Notes under the pieces: model-generated
What the model was told of the DNA's origin: nothing
Database searches by the model: none
Seen by the model: only the letters and a program-made list of their open reading frames with translations
In this document: piece after piece, positions 25,334 through 33,414 of the stretch
Numbering within the stretch: the first letter of the stretch is position 1
Layout: each line of letters begins with the position of its first letter
Position numbers and translations under genes: made by a program
DNA from: JBMOPD01 sp049323615
GTDB lineage: Bacteria > Bacillota > Desulfotomaculia > Desulfotomaculales > Desulfocucumaceae
DNA: 64,000 nt
Reading direction: 5' to 3'
NCBI GenBank assembly: GCA_049323615.1
Contig: JBMOPD010000017.1
Location: forward strand, 18,585-82,584

Positions 25334-25419
25334 TTTTACGGGCTGTGATAAACTTCGCCTGGCTTTGTCAGCCGATTCAGCCGTCAACTCTTAGCCTGGA
25401 AGCCTAATTCCGGAGTGAA

Positions 25420-25456
25420 ACAACCCTATTACAATCAGTAATAGGGTTGTTTTTTA
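25420..25456 (+). terminator. Rho-independent terminator of the phosphohexomutase gene
   Basis: ACAACCCTATTAC and GTAATAGGGTTGT form a 13-base-pair stem around a five-base loop, followed by TTTTT. It overlaps the stop codon of the opposing hicB remnant. Confidence 0.9.
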
Positions 25457-25788
25457 AACATTTTTTTTACCAACACCCATGCTTAAGTGAAATAAAATAA
25501 ATTGGTTTGCACTGACCCCTTCTGGTTTGGCCAATTCGACCACCATTTTATGCAGGCTTCGCGGAATTCTTAATGAAATGCGTCCGTTATATTCCTCTTC
25601 TTTTTCTTGATCAGACGGTTCCGGTACACTGGTATTATTTTCGTACGCTTCCTTGATCCATTCGCTTTTAGCGATTTTGGCGTCCTCAATAGCCTGCTCT
25701 ATTGTATCGCCAGTACCAGTGCAATATTTCAAGTCCGGAAACTTTACAATATACCCTCCATCTCAGTATCAAGCAAGGTTTTATATGT
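25454..25788 (-). pseudogene. HicB-family antitoxin, frameshifted
   Basis: The 92-residue open frame starts in mid-domain: KYCTGTGDTIEQAIEDAKIA is the second half of the HicB RNase-H-like fold, followed by a DNA-binding tail of the ribbon-helix-helix kind (ISLRIPRSLHKMVVELAK). Upstream, the first half is present in another frame: TYKTLLDTE, and then (D)GGYIVKFPDL in the frame of the rest. The junction reads GAGATGGA where GAGGATGGA would restore the frame, a single-base loss. No hicA toxin is recognisable beside it. A shortened product from an internal TTG is possible but unlikely to fold. Confidence 0.7.
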
Positions 25789-25915
25789 GAGACGTCAAGA
25801 TGCTTTTGGATTAACGCTGCAGTAAGTTGCTGTTGGGTTCTTGCCGGGTTGTTTTGGCACTCAGTGGCGGTTTCTGTAAAATTTCAAAGCATAATGTTTG
25901 TCCCAATACAGCCAG

Positions 25916-26182
25916 TTAACCAAACAAGGCTTTTACTACGTGGGCCGTTAAATAAGCCATGGCAACCCCGCACAGGCCGTAGCCCGCCGCCTTGTCGGCC
26001 AGGGTATCGCTTCTCTCCATTCGCTTTACTATCGCCAGAAGAAGCCTGTCCAGCGACCTGCCCGGGGTATTCACCCTTGTCCTTGCCCCGGCGGGATTTA
26101 CGCCTGCGGCCCTGATCCCCTGCCCCGGACAGTCCCGGTACGATTCCAGTTTGATTTTACTTGCCAGTTGAGCGGTTGTCAT
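25916..26182 (-). CDS. Small hypothetical protein with a C-terminal hydrophobic segment
   Basis: An 88-residue protein with a strong GGAGAGGAAG ribosome site before its ATG, which supports it as a real gene. The N-terminal half is basic and soluble; the last 25 residues (AAGYGLCGVAMAYLTAHVVK) are hydrophobic and could be a tail anchor. I recognise no family. It lies between a broken antitoxin and a divergently transcribed hydrolase-like gene. Confidence 0.5.
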   Translation of the reverse strand: MTTAQLASKIKLESYRDCPGQGIRAAGVNPAGARTRVNTPGRSLDRLLLAIVKRMERSDTLADKAAGYGLCGVAMAYLTAHVVKALFG

Positions 26183-26332
26183 GATACTTCCTCTCCAGTC
26201 CTCGTATCGTACACATGTTCCACGAACTTATGTTTGATCATATGATATTTTGATACGGCTGTCAATATGTTTTTCCCTTAATCAGTTGTATAATTAAAAT
26301 AATATTTTCATTCTCCATTCCGGGGGGAAATT

Positions 26333-27067
26333 ATGTATCCACAAACCCATGTCTATTTTGCCGAAAAGGTCCTGGGAAAAATGAATGATGCCGTAGCGCT
26401 GGGCAGTATTTTCCCCGACATGGCCATCGGCGCCGGGGTAAACAGGGATTTATCCCACGGCAGCGGCCTTGAAATACTTAAATTTCTGGAATCAAGCCAT
26501 CAATTGCGGGACTTCGCCCTGGCCAACATTACCCACGGAGTAAACCCCAGCGGGCTTGATTATTACGGAGATGAAAAAAACCCGCCCTGTGAGCGCGGGT
26601 ACTGTTTTGAAAAGGGACGCATCCTGGTGGAGCCCACTATCAGGGCATGCAACCTGCCGGAGGAAATGGGCTGGTGGAAATCCCACAATATTATTGAGAT
26701 GGGTATCGAGATGCGGGTTAGCACCGGTGGGAACTACGGACGATATCTTTATGAGGCCTTCCAAAACAAAAACCTGGTGGAAGAAATCTGTGACCGGCTT
26801 GGGGCCTTTTTCGGCCGAGGCTTCCAGCCTTTCCTCCAGCGGCTGTCAAACTTCCCGTCTTATATCGACCTGAGCGCCTCCACAGCCGAAAGCCTGGCCG
26901 CCAAATACGACTACCAGATGTATTACAAACACCGCATACACATTAATGTGGCCGAAGTGGCCAAACTGATCAGCCTGGCCGCAGAGGTGGTGGAGGATGA
27001 TATAGACGAGTTTTTCCGATCCGTAACCGGAAAGGTGAAAGACCTTTTGTCCATACATGACGGGTGA
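26333..27067 (+). CDS. Zinc-dependent phospholipase C-like protein
   Basis: A 244-residue protein. The start QTHVYFAEKVL, then ALGSIFPDMAIG, DLSHGSG, NITHGVNP and SHNIIEMGIEM follow the His/Asp pattern of the zinc-dependent phospholipase C / S1-P1 nuclease fold (H...lGsi.PDi...H...H...HN..E). No signal peptide is present, so it should be cytoplasmic. Substrate unknown; the fold call is from motif order alone. The ATG follows GGGGGGAAA. The next gene overlaps its end by 11 bases or begins 38 bases later. Confidence 0.6.
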   Translation: MYPQTHVYFAEKVLGKMNDAVALGSIFPDMAIGAGVNRDLSHGSGLEILKFLESSHQLRDFALANITHGVNPSGLDYYGDEKNPPCERGYCFEKGRILVEPTIRACNLPEEMGWWKSHNIIEMGIEMRVSTGGNYGRYLYEAFQNKNLVEEICDRLGAFFGRGFQPFLQRLSNFPSYIDLSASTAESLAAKYDYQMYYKHRIHINVAEVAKLISLAAEVVEDDIDEFFRSVTGKVKDLLSIHDG

Positions 27068-27653
27068 ACAGGTTAAAAACTGTTTTATAGAGAGGGGACA
27101 TTCCTTGAGACAGCCCATTGTTGACTACAACTATCTTTCTGAGCTGACTGGCAGGGTCACTCCCCTGGATGACGACTGCGGGCTGCTTTGCGGAAAAATT
27201 TGCTGCCGGCCCGACCCTAAAAACAGCCTGGGCGTCTACCTGTTCCCCGGGGAAGAGTCCCGGTTTGCCGAAAATGAGCCCTGGCATACCCGGGAGTATC
27301 ACAACCCCGGAGAATACGATTTTCCGGGCAACTGGCAAGAACCGGTTCATTTTTTAAAATGCACCGCACCCTGCCCCAGGGACCGGAGGCCCATGGCCTG
27401 CCGTTTATTCCCCCTGGCGCCGCACCTGCTCACTGACGGAACCCTCCTCCTCATCCACGAAACGGCCCGCCTGCCTTACAAGTGCCCCCTTATTACCAGG
27501 AACATCCCCCTGCGCAGGGATTTTATCGACACTGTGGCCCTTGCCTGGCAGATGCTGCTGAAGGACCCCCGGATTTACAGCCTGGTTGACGAAGACTCCA
27601 GGGAGAGGGAAAAAAGTATCGGTAGTATTCCCCCGATAATATGGGCTGAATAA
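27057..27653 (+). CDS. Cysteine-rich YkgJ-like metal-binding protein
   Basis: A protein of up to 198 residues with clustered Cys: CGLLCGKICCRPD near the start of the domain and KCTAPCPRDRRPMACRLFPL later, plus a further Cys in PYKCPL. This resembles the CxxxxCC YkgJ-type family that binds zinc or an iron-sulphur cluster. Function unknown. The frame begins at an ATG overlapping the previous gene, but a TTG at 27105 follows GAGAGGGG with good spacing and is a plausible true start (182 residues). It is co-transcribed with the phospholipase-like gene. Confidence 0.65.
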   Translation: MTGEQVKNCFIERGHSLRQPIVDYNYLSELTGRVTPLDDDCGLLCGKICCRPDPKNSLGVYLFPGEESRFAENEPWHTREYHNPGEYDFPGNWQEPVHFLKCTAPCPRDRRPMACRLFPLAPHLLTDGTLLLIHETARLPYKCPLITRNIPLRRDFIDTVALAWQMLLKDPRIYSLVDEDSREREKSIGSIPPIIWAE

Positions 27654-27700
27654 GTTAATAACTCAATGGCTCCCAACTGTCAAGAATAGCCGGATACAAA

Positions 27701-27738
27701 AACGGTCTTAAGTGTTAAGACAAGACCCGTTTTTTTTA
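27701..27738 (+). terminator. Terminator after the Cys-rich protein gene
   Basis: AACGG...CCGTT outer stem and TCTTAA-gtg-TTAAGA inner stem with a bulge, followed by eight T. The T-run is the boundary at which the nuoB-like remnant begins. Confidence 0.6.
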
Positions 27739-27877
27739 TGTTGTTCCCGGCGTTGATAAACTCATACCGGTGGACGTTTCCAGGCTGTCCACCCCGTCCG
27801 GAAGCCGCTCTGGAAGCTGGCTGATGATCAAGAAAAAAATCCTTGACCCGAAGGTGACGAACAAAAATCGTGGTTAA
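27735..27877 (+). pseudogene. 3' remnant of a NuoB-type (20 kDa) Fe-S subunit gene
   Basis: Immediately after the terminator the sequence reads YVVPGVDKLIPVDV, which is the NuoB / membrane-hydrogenase small-subunit motif preceding the last cluster ligand. The continuation PGCPPRPEAALEA is present in a second frame after a short deletion. LMIKKKIL follows in the first frame after another one-base loss. The rest of the gene is absent. This is a decayed fragment of a complex-I or NiFe-hydrogenase small subunit; it cannot be said which. Confidence 0.7.
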
Positions 27878-27901
27878 TCCTGGTCTGCCGGGCGTTGCAT
27901 T

Positions 27902-28345
27902 TTAGGTAAGAAGAGCTGTTATTTCGGCTACCATGTGGCCACAAAAACATAAATATCCATATTGTAGGGCACTGCCCCCGTAACGCTGAAAGCGGCTGAT
28001 GGTCAGGGCGTAGGACTCGTCATTGAGGCCGTGGGCCAGAAATGCCAGTTTCCAGATTTTAACCCCTGACAGGTAAGGAGCCAGGGAGGCCCCCATCAAC
28101 AGGTGGCGCAAGTTCAGGAGCAGGGCAGCCAGGATAATCTGTCCCGGGCCATACCCGGACGCAATCATGCTTACGGCCACAAACTGGGACGATCCGGCAA
28201 ACACCACCGCCGACATAAGCACCGTCTCATACCAGGAAAGGCCGGCCTGGCGGGCCAGCACCCCGTAAACCAGGCCGTAGGCAAAGATGCTCAGGGCCAA
28301 GGGGAGCCCTTCCCTTACACCGGACTTGAAGTCTTTATTTTTCAT
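27902..28345 (-). pseudogene. AzlC-family amino-acid exporter gene, 3' truncated
   Basis: 147 residues match the N-terminal part of AzlC/YgaZ proteins (GVREGLPLALSIFAYGLVYG, FAGSSQFVAVSMIASG, NLRHLLMGASLAPYL, HGLNDESYA). Full members have about 230 residues and are followed by azlD. Here the end (YGYLCFCGHMVAE...) does not fit the family and the frame stops just where the nuoB remnant lies, 24 bases away. The family exports branched-chain amino acids as an AzlCD pair, so this stump is probably non-functional. The start has a fair ribosome site. Confidence 0.75.
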
Positions 28346-28472
28346 TGAAAACCCTCTTGTTTTGGCGATCCGCCGCTATTAAACCTCATTCTAGCAGAGG
28401 GATCCGGACAGGTAAACATCCAATGCCATGTAAAACCAGCAGCCAATTTTGCTGTTTGGTCGATTTGTTCCC

Positions 28473-28918
28473 TTATAAAGCATTGTTGACCGGGTGCCCC
28501 TTGATCAGGCCGGCCATGATGGCCCGGGCGGCACACAGGAAGGTCTCTGGCTTCCCCCTGGAACTCCCTCGGGTCCCTTGGGGTGTGGGTTCCCATAACC
28601 AGTCTGATCTGCGGATAAGCCTCCCGTATTACGGCAGCGTACTTTTCCTGAATGAGCAGAGGGTGGTCATTCAGAAGGAAAAGTGGATCGCGTCCACCTT
28701 GAATTCCGCGATGGACTTGACCCGGCGCAGAATCTTCTCCGGCGCGTTCACCGTCGGGCAGCCGGCGCAGCTGATGCTGCCGATCAGGTCCAACTTCTCG
28801 TGCAGCGGGTAATCCTTAAAAACCCCTTCCTCTTCCGCAGGTCCGCCAGGCACACCACCGAGGCGCAGTCCAGGTCCCCGGTGAAGTTGGAGCAGGTGAT
28901 AATGCCTATCCTGGGCAT
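28473..28918 (-). pseudogene. CGGC-domain protein gene with several frameshifts
   Basis: The start MPRIGIITCSNFTGDLDC and a middle piece LHEKLDLIGSISCAGCP with VNAPEKILRRVK are clearly one CGGC-domain protein (named for its CGGC motif, here CAGC), but they are in different frames. The next part, CMTTLC..RKKYAAVIREAY, continues after another slip near 28670, and LVMGTHTPRDPREF after that. The natural end LCAARAIMAGLIKG leads to a TAA at 28473 in yet another frame. At least three indels are needed to rebuild about 148 residues. The family is believed to bind metal through its Cys; function unknown. Confidence 0.75.
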
Positions 28919-28958
28919 AAAACACTTCCTTTTACGAGATATTTTCCGGGACCCTCAC

Positions 28959-29234
28959 TCAATACCGGCCATTATTTTCACTTCTTTTTCCCGGCCCCGG
29001 CATCCGGGTAAGAGGCTTGCGGGCCACCGGCGGGAAGCACGGCAAACCTGTAGTCCTTAGAGGGTCCAGTTCCGCCACAGCCCTCATCACCCTCACCGCT
29101 TTGGAAAGCGTGGCCAGTTCCCGGCTGCACCCGGCGCATTTCTCCAGGTGCCGTTTAACACCCTGGCGACGAAGTTCGTCCATTTCACTGTCCAGGTACT
29201 GGCTCAACAGTCCGGAAACCTCGCTGCACTTCAT
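28959..29234 (-). CDS. Anti-sigma factor zinc-finger protein, probably decayed
   Basis: The N-terminal 40 residues are a zinc-finger anti-sigma domain: MKCSEVSGLLSQYLDSEM, then HLEKCAGCSRELATL with the HxxxCxxC motif. Such proteins bind and silence a partner ECF sigma factor, here the fragment 28 bases upstream. After AELDP the frame changes character; the alternative frame reads KDYRFAVLPAG and ends sooner, so a frameshift near 29055 is likely. No membrane segment follows. I place the start at the ATG 29234 rather than at 29255. Confidence 0.6.
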   Translation of the reverse strand: MKCSEVSGLLSQYLDSEMDELRRQGVKRHLEKCAGCSRELATLSKAVRVMRAVAELDPLRTTGLPCFPPVARKPLTRMPGPGKRSENNGRY

Positions 29235-29262
29235 AATTCCAGCACCCCCTCGCAATAGCAGG

Positions 29263-29532
29263 TTAGTCCCTAAGCAGGTCGGCGCACCCCGATTGGAGCA
29301 GGTGGTCCCGGAACGCCTGTCTGGCCCGGTGCAGGTGGGACTTCACCGCACTCATGGAAATGCCCAGCACCCCGGCCACCTCTTCATAGCTCAGCCCGTT
29401 CAGATCCCGCAGCGCCAGTATCACCCTGTGGTCCCGGGACATGTGGTGCTGCAGGATGTGGTGTATGCACCACTGGATCTCCATATGCTTTGGCAGCCGG
29501 AGGCAAACGGGATAATTACGCCGCAGGTGTTA
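29263..29532 (-). pseudogene. ECF sigma factor, 5' truncated (region 4 only)
   Basis: Only the C-terminal part of an ECF sigma factor remains. EIQWCIHHIL, RVILALRDLNGLSYEEVAGVL and SMSAVKSHLHRARQAF are the complete region 4.2 helix-turn-helix. Region 2, needed for core binding and -10 recognition, is missing; in-frame sequence ends at a stop near 29535. An internal ATG at 29484 could yield a 73-residue protein. It is followed by its cognate zinc-finger anti-sigma gene, the usual order. Confidence 0.75.
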
Positions 29533-29615
29533 CCATAATATACCATATTTCTGTATTAAATTACGGAAGAGTCCCTTTTTGATTGACAAAAGTAAAATTA
29601 AAAGAAAGTTAAACA

Positions 29616-29836
29616 TCAGCCCAGAGTTTCCCAGTTTCCGTACTCCATGTATTTTATGGTTTTGTCTGCAACTTCCCGGCCATATAGCTTTTTTACCACG
29701 TGAATGGACAGGTCGATTCCGGCGGAAATACCACCGGAGGTCATTATTTTTCCGTTGTCTATAAATCTTTTATCTTCCCTGATTATGGTCCTTGGGGCTA
29801 TTTCCCGCAATTGTGCCACCACCTCGTATTCGCCCT
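29616..29836 (-). pseudogene. DJ-1/PfpI-family protein, C-terminal fragment
   Basis: About 70 residues: EYEVVAQLREIAPR, EDKRFIDNGKIMTSGGISAG, IDLSIHVVKKLYGREVA and YMEY. This is the last third of a DJ-1/PfpI protein of the isonitrile-hydratase-like group. The nucleophile elbow and everything before it are absent. Sequence upstream belongs to an unrelated remnant (lytic transglycosylase), so the break is a deletion junction. Confidence 0.75.
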
Positions 29837-29846
29837 TTCCCCGGTC

Positions 29847-30002
29847 TCAGTCTGCGAAATCCAAAACCTTGTTAACATACCAGTTTGCATGGTTGTAACA
29901 GAATATTGCAGCGCGTGGATCTGTGGTAAAACCATTTGCATTGAGCATATTTGCTGCTGAAAAAACGGCATCCCAGGTGTTGTAAGGGTCACAGACGCCG
30001 TT
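29847..30002 (-). pseudogene. Lytic transglycosylase fragment
   Basis: A 51-codon stretch reads NGVCDPYNTWDAVFSAANML then DPRAAIFCYNHANWYVNKVL and ends in a stop. This is the DPxDxxDAI...YNHxxxYVxxVL end of the SLT-type transglycosylase domain. The catalytic Glu half is missing and a stop precedes the fragment. It lies next to the PfpI remnant, with the intact tetR promoter beginning just beyond. Confidence 0.7.
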
Positions 30003-30033
30003 TTATTTTTATACAGTCTAGCTAGGATTTTTA

Positions 30034-30062
30034 TTGTAATTATTACCTGATAACAGTATAAT
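30034..30062 (+). promoter_or_regulatory. Sigma-A promoter of the TetR regulator gene
   Basis: TTGTAA (30034-30039), a 17-base spacer and a perfect TATAAT (30057-30062). The palindromic operator begins five bases further on, so it would cover the transcription start. Confidence 0.75.
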
Positions 30063-30066
30063 TAAC

Positions 30067-30081
30067 TTAGTACATTACTAA
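30067..30081. promoter_or_regulatory. Candidate TetR operator (palindrome)
   Basis: TTAGTA-CAT-TACTAA is a perfect inverted repeat with a three-base centre, placed directly downstream of the -10 box and about 38 bases ahead of the tetR start codon. This is the expected place and size for autorepression by a TetR-family dimer. Confidence 0.6.
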
Positions 30082-30118
30082 ACTTATTATAGTAGTAGGC
30101 CAATTGCAGGAGGTTGAG

Positions 30119-30733
30119 ATGGTAAAAAATAGGATGGAAAGAAAAAAAGAGGAGACCAAAAAGAAAATCGTCACCGTGGCCATGGACTTATTTAAAAGGC
30201 AGGGTTTTGACTCCACCACCGTGGAGCAAATAGCCGAAGAAGCCGACATTGCCAAGGGAACAATTTATCTTCATTTCCCAGTCAAAGAGGCAATTATCGA
30301 TGAATACGTACGGACAGCGGTAAGGGAGCGGGAATCCAACATAATCCACAATATGCGTGAGTTGCCGGATACACGGGCCCGCCTGATCGCTTTTTATCTT
30401 AAGTCCCTGGAGTTTGCGGAGAAAATGATAACTAAAGACCTGCACAGGAGATATTTAGTTTACCGGGTGAATAACCTCGGTCAATCCGTAAAGGACCAAA
30501 ACCTGAGGAGCGGTATAAGCGGCGTCCTGTCTGAAATCATCGAACTGGGCCAGGAGAAAGGGGAAGTCAGAAAAGACATTTCGGCTGAAATGCTGGCTGA
30601 ACAATTGCAATCCGCAAACTTTTTTACTTTTATGGTCTGGTTGATTGAGCCGGATAAATTCTCCCTGCCCGACCGCATAACCCTGAACGTAGATCTTTTT
30701 TTAAAGGGAGCAGCTGCCGGCAGCAGTGTTTGA
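30119..30733 (+). CDS. TetR/AcrR family transcriptional regulator
   Basis: A 204-residue repressor. The N-terminal helix-turn-helix is standard: IVTVAMDLFKRQGFDSTTV, then AEEADIAKGTIYLHFPVKE. The rest is a helical ligand-binding domain without recognisable specificity. The ATG at 30119 lies five bases after AGGAGG; an upstream in-frame start at 30104 would swallow that site. It is followed after 38 bases by a rifampin-phosphotransferase-like gene in the same direction, which it probably controls together with itself through the palindrome at 30067-30081. Confidence 0.93.
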   Translation: MVKNRMERKKEETKKKIVTVAMDLFKRQGFDSTTVEQIAEEADIAKGTIYLHFPVKEAIIDEYVRTAVRERESNIIHNMRELPDTRARLIAFYLKSLEFAEKMITKDLHRRYLVYRVNNLGQSVKDQNLRSGISGVLSEIIELGQEKGEVRKDISAEMLAEQLQSANFFTFMVWLIEPDKFSLPDRITLNVDLFLKGAAAGSSV

Positions 30734-30771
30734 GTCACCAGTAAATTTTTTCTGGGGGAGGGGTATATACG

Positions 30772-33414
30772 GTGGTAAACGGTACCGATTATTTTCTCAC
30801 CTGGCCCGAGGCATTCAAGGCCGGCGCAGCTTCTGTGGGAGGTAAGGGGTGGAACCTGGGAAGGCTTGAAAGGTACGGCTTTAATATTCCCCCGGGCGGA
30901 GTCCTTTCCGCAGCAGCCTACAGGGATTTTATCGAATATAACAACCTGGGGGAAGATGCAGATACTATTTTGCCAACTGTTACACTGGAAAATGTCGGGA
31001 CAAGTGAAACCGAAGAAAAACTTGCCCGGTTCAGAGAAAGAATCAAGGACGGCCATATTCCTCCACGCGTTCAGGCAGAATTGCTCTCTAAATTGAACGA
31101 AACGGGTATCCTGGAAAGGCCTGTGGCTGTCAGGTCTTCGGCCACCGCCGAGGATTCCGGTGAGGCATCCTTTGCCGGGATTCATGAATCATTCTTAAAT
31201 GTACAGGGACCGGACAACATCCTCATGGCGGTTAAAGGTTGTTATGCCTCCCTCTGGACCCCCAGGGCCGTAGCATACCGGAGAAAAATGAACATCCCGG
31301 ATGGCCGGGTGATGGCGGCCGTGGTAATCATGGCCATGGTGGAGGCGAAAGCGGCGGGAATAGCCTTCTCCTGCGACCCGCGGACCGGACGTGAAGATAT
31401 TATTTTGATAAACGCCAATTACGGCCTGGGTGAAAGTGTGGTCAGCGGATCTGTGGAGCCGGATGAATACCGCCTGGACCTGAATGCTGCCATTACGGGA
31501 AAAAGGATCGGCCGCAAGGAGGGTATTACCGTCACCGGCAAAGATGGCGGGACAGAGTTTGTCAAACCCGGTGATTTGCCGGGGGGCCAGGTGCTTCCCG
31601 ACGAGAATATATCAAAATTGGGCCTGCTGACACTCCGGGTGTATGAAGCCCTGGGACGTGGGGAGGAACACCAGGATATTGAATGGGTATTTGACGGCAA
31701 CGGATTTATTTTGGTCCAGGCCCGGCCGGTGACGGCGCTGCCCAGGTATACCTGCGCTGAAATTAAACATCAGCCTGATATGTGGTCCAACGCCAATTTC
31801 AGGGATGCTGTGCCAATGGTGCTGTCATCCCTGTGCTGGTCCAGGGCGAAACCTTTTCTGAACCTATTTTATCATATACCGTTTCAAATGGTTGATTATA
31901 AGCTGCCCGCAGGACTTCAGTTTCTTAAACTGTTTCACGGAAGGGCTTATCAAAACCTGTCACTTTTTCAATGGTTCTGGTATGACGTTTTTGGCGTAAC
32001 ACCCCGGGAAACAAACGCTGCATTGGGCGGCCACCAGCCGGAAATAAGAATTAACGAAAAAAAACCCTTTGCCGGCATCAAGGGGATTAGAAGAAGGGGC
32101 CGTGTACTGAAGCTTTTTCTGGCAGTTTCAAGGCTTAGGGGGAAGGCAGAAAAGATTATTAACGCGTTTAGTGATATGGCGAACAGTTTATCAAAAAAGG
32201 ACTTTAAGGTCTTTAAAGATCGAGAGTTTTTCGAGGCCATAAATAACTTTGAAAGCGTATATTTTCAATTCGCAACTATATTTTGTGCATCCTTGTTTTT
32301 TACCGGTCCTGTCGGGATGATGGTCAAGACATTGGAAAAATATTTTCCCGGGAGGGGTAACGCTTTGGCCAACGGACTTATGGCGGGAAGCGCGGACATA
32401 ACCAGCGCGCAGCACGGCTACCGCCTGCTGGAAATGGCCGAAATAGCCCGCGGGGATGCCGACGCCCGCAGGTATTTTTCCTCCGAACCCTTTGCGCCTC
32501 TTTTATGGGAAAAAGAGCTGCCTGATAACTCCCGGTTCAAGCAATCTTTTAAAAGCTTTTTGGAGGAATACGGGCACCGGGGAGTTTATGAGCTGGATAT
32601 TATAAATCCGCGCTGGCGGGAAGATCCTTCTTACCTTTTGAATGTCGTCAGGAGCACCATGGAAACCGCCGATCTCGGCAAAATAAAGGCCCGGCAAAAA
32701 GAAAAAGTGGCTGGGGCCTGGCGGGAGATCAACCGGGTCATGCCTTTTTACCGGCGCATATGGGTAAAATACTGGCTGAAGAAATCGCTTAAAGGCGTGG
32801 AAATGAGGGAAATGTGCAAGTCCGTTTTTGTAAAGCTATTTGAGCCTGAACGCATGATGTTTTTGGAAATAGGGCGCCACTTGGCGGAAAGGTGCATTAT
32901 TAAAGAACAGGCCGATATATTCCACTGCACCTTAACCGAAATTAAGTCCATTCTGCAGGGGGACTGGGACGGGAAGGGCCTGGCCGTTTTGGTGTCAGAC
33001 CGAAAGGACCGCAGAAAAGAAATGGAAGCTCTTTCACCTCCGGATTTAATTATTGAAGACGTCCCCCAAACCGTTAGGCCCGTTGCCAGCACAGCCGGAA
33101 ACGTGCTAACGGGTTTGGGCGTGGCTGCAGGGAGTGCCTCCGGTACGGCCAGGCTAATCTATCACCCCCATGAAGGGGGAAAGCTGTCAGACGGTGATGT
33201 TCTGGTGGCGCCTTCCACCGATCCTGCCTGGACACCCCTGTTTTTAAAAACTTCTGCGATAGTGATGGAGACAGGGGGGTTTTTGTCCCACGGGGCCATT
33301 GTGGCCCGGGAGTATTGTGTGCCGGCGGTTGTTAACATTCCGGGAGTGTTAAAGATAATAAAGGATGAACAGATAATCACTGTGGATGGTGACGAAGGGA
33401 AAATATATCTTTAA
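30772..33414 (+). CDS. PEP-synthase-like phosphotransferase, probably rifampin phosphotransferase type
   Basis: An 880-residue protein in the PEP-synthase / rifampin phosphotransferase (Rph) superfamily. Residues 1 to about 325 are the ATP-grasp-like domain (GGKGWNLGRLERYGF, VRSSATAEDSGEASFAG, NYGLGESVVSG, EWVFDGNGFILVQARPV). A long middle part (about 330-770) has no PEP-binding TIM barrel and matches the substrate domain of Rph in size. The C-terminal swivelling domain carries the phospho-His in GGFLSHGAIVARE (about residue 840). Rph moves the beta-phosphate of ATP to rifampin. Order and length (Rph about 865 residues) fit, but another substrate is possible. GTG start after GGGGGAGGGG. Probably controlled by the adjacent TetR. 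Confidence 0.8.
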   Translation: MVNGTDYFLTWPEAFKAGAASVGGKGWNLGRLERYGFNIPPGGVLSAAAYRDFIEYNNLGEDADTILPTVTLENVGTSETEEKLARFRERIKDGHIPPRVQAELLSKLNETGILERPVAVRSSATAEDSGEASFAGIHESFLNVQGPDNILMAVKGCYASLWTPRAVAYRRKMNIPDGRVMAAVVIMAMVEAKAAGIAFSCDPRTGREDIILINANYGLGESVVSGSVEPDEYRLDLNAAITGKRIGRKEGITVTGKDGGTEFVKPGDLPGGQVLPDENISKLGLLTLRVYEALGRGEEHQDIEWVFDGNGFILVQARPVTALPRYTCAEIKHQPDMWSNANFRDAVPMVLSSLCWSRAKPFLNLFYHIPFQMVDYKLPAGLQFLKLFHGRAYQNLSLFQWFWYDVFGVTPRETNAALGGHQPEIRINEKKPFAGIKGIRRRGRVLKLFLAVSRLRGKAEKIINAFSDMANSLSKKDFKVFKDREFFEAINNFESVYFQFATIFCASLFFTGPVGMMVKTLEKYFPGRGNALANGLMAGSADITSAQHGYRLLEMAEIARGDADARRYFSSEPFAPLLWEKELPDNSRFKQSFKSFLEEYGHRGVYELDIINPRWREDPSYLLNVVRSTMETADLGKIKARQKEKVAGAWREINRVMPFYRRIWVKYWLKKSLKGVEMREMCKSVFVKLFEPERMMFLEIGRHLAERCIIKEQADIFHCTLTEIKSILQGDWDGKGLAVLVSDRKDRRKEMEALSPPDLIIEDVPQTVRPVASTAGNVLTGLGVAAGSASGTARLIYHPHEGGKLSDGDVLVAPSTDPAWTPLFLKTSAIVMETGGFLSHGAIVAREYCVPAVVNIPGVLKIIKDEQIITVDGDEGKIYL

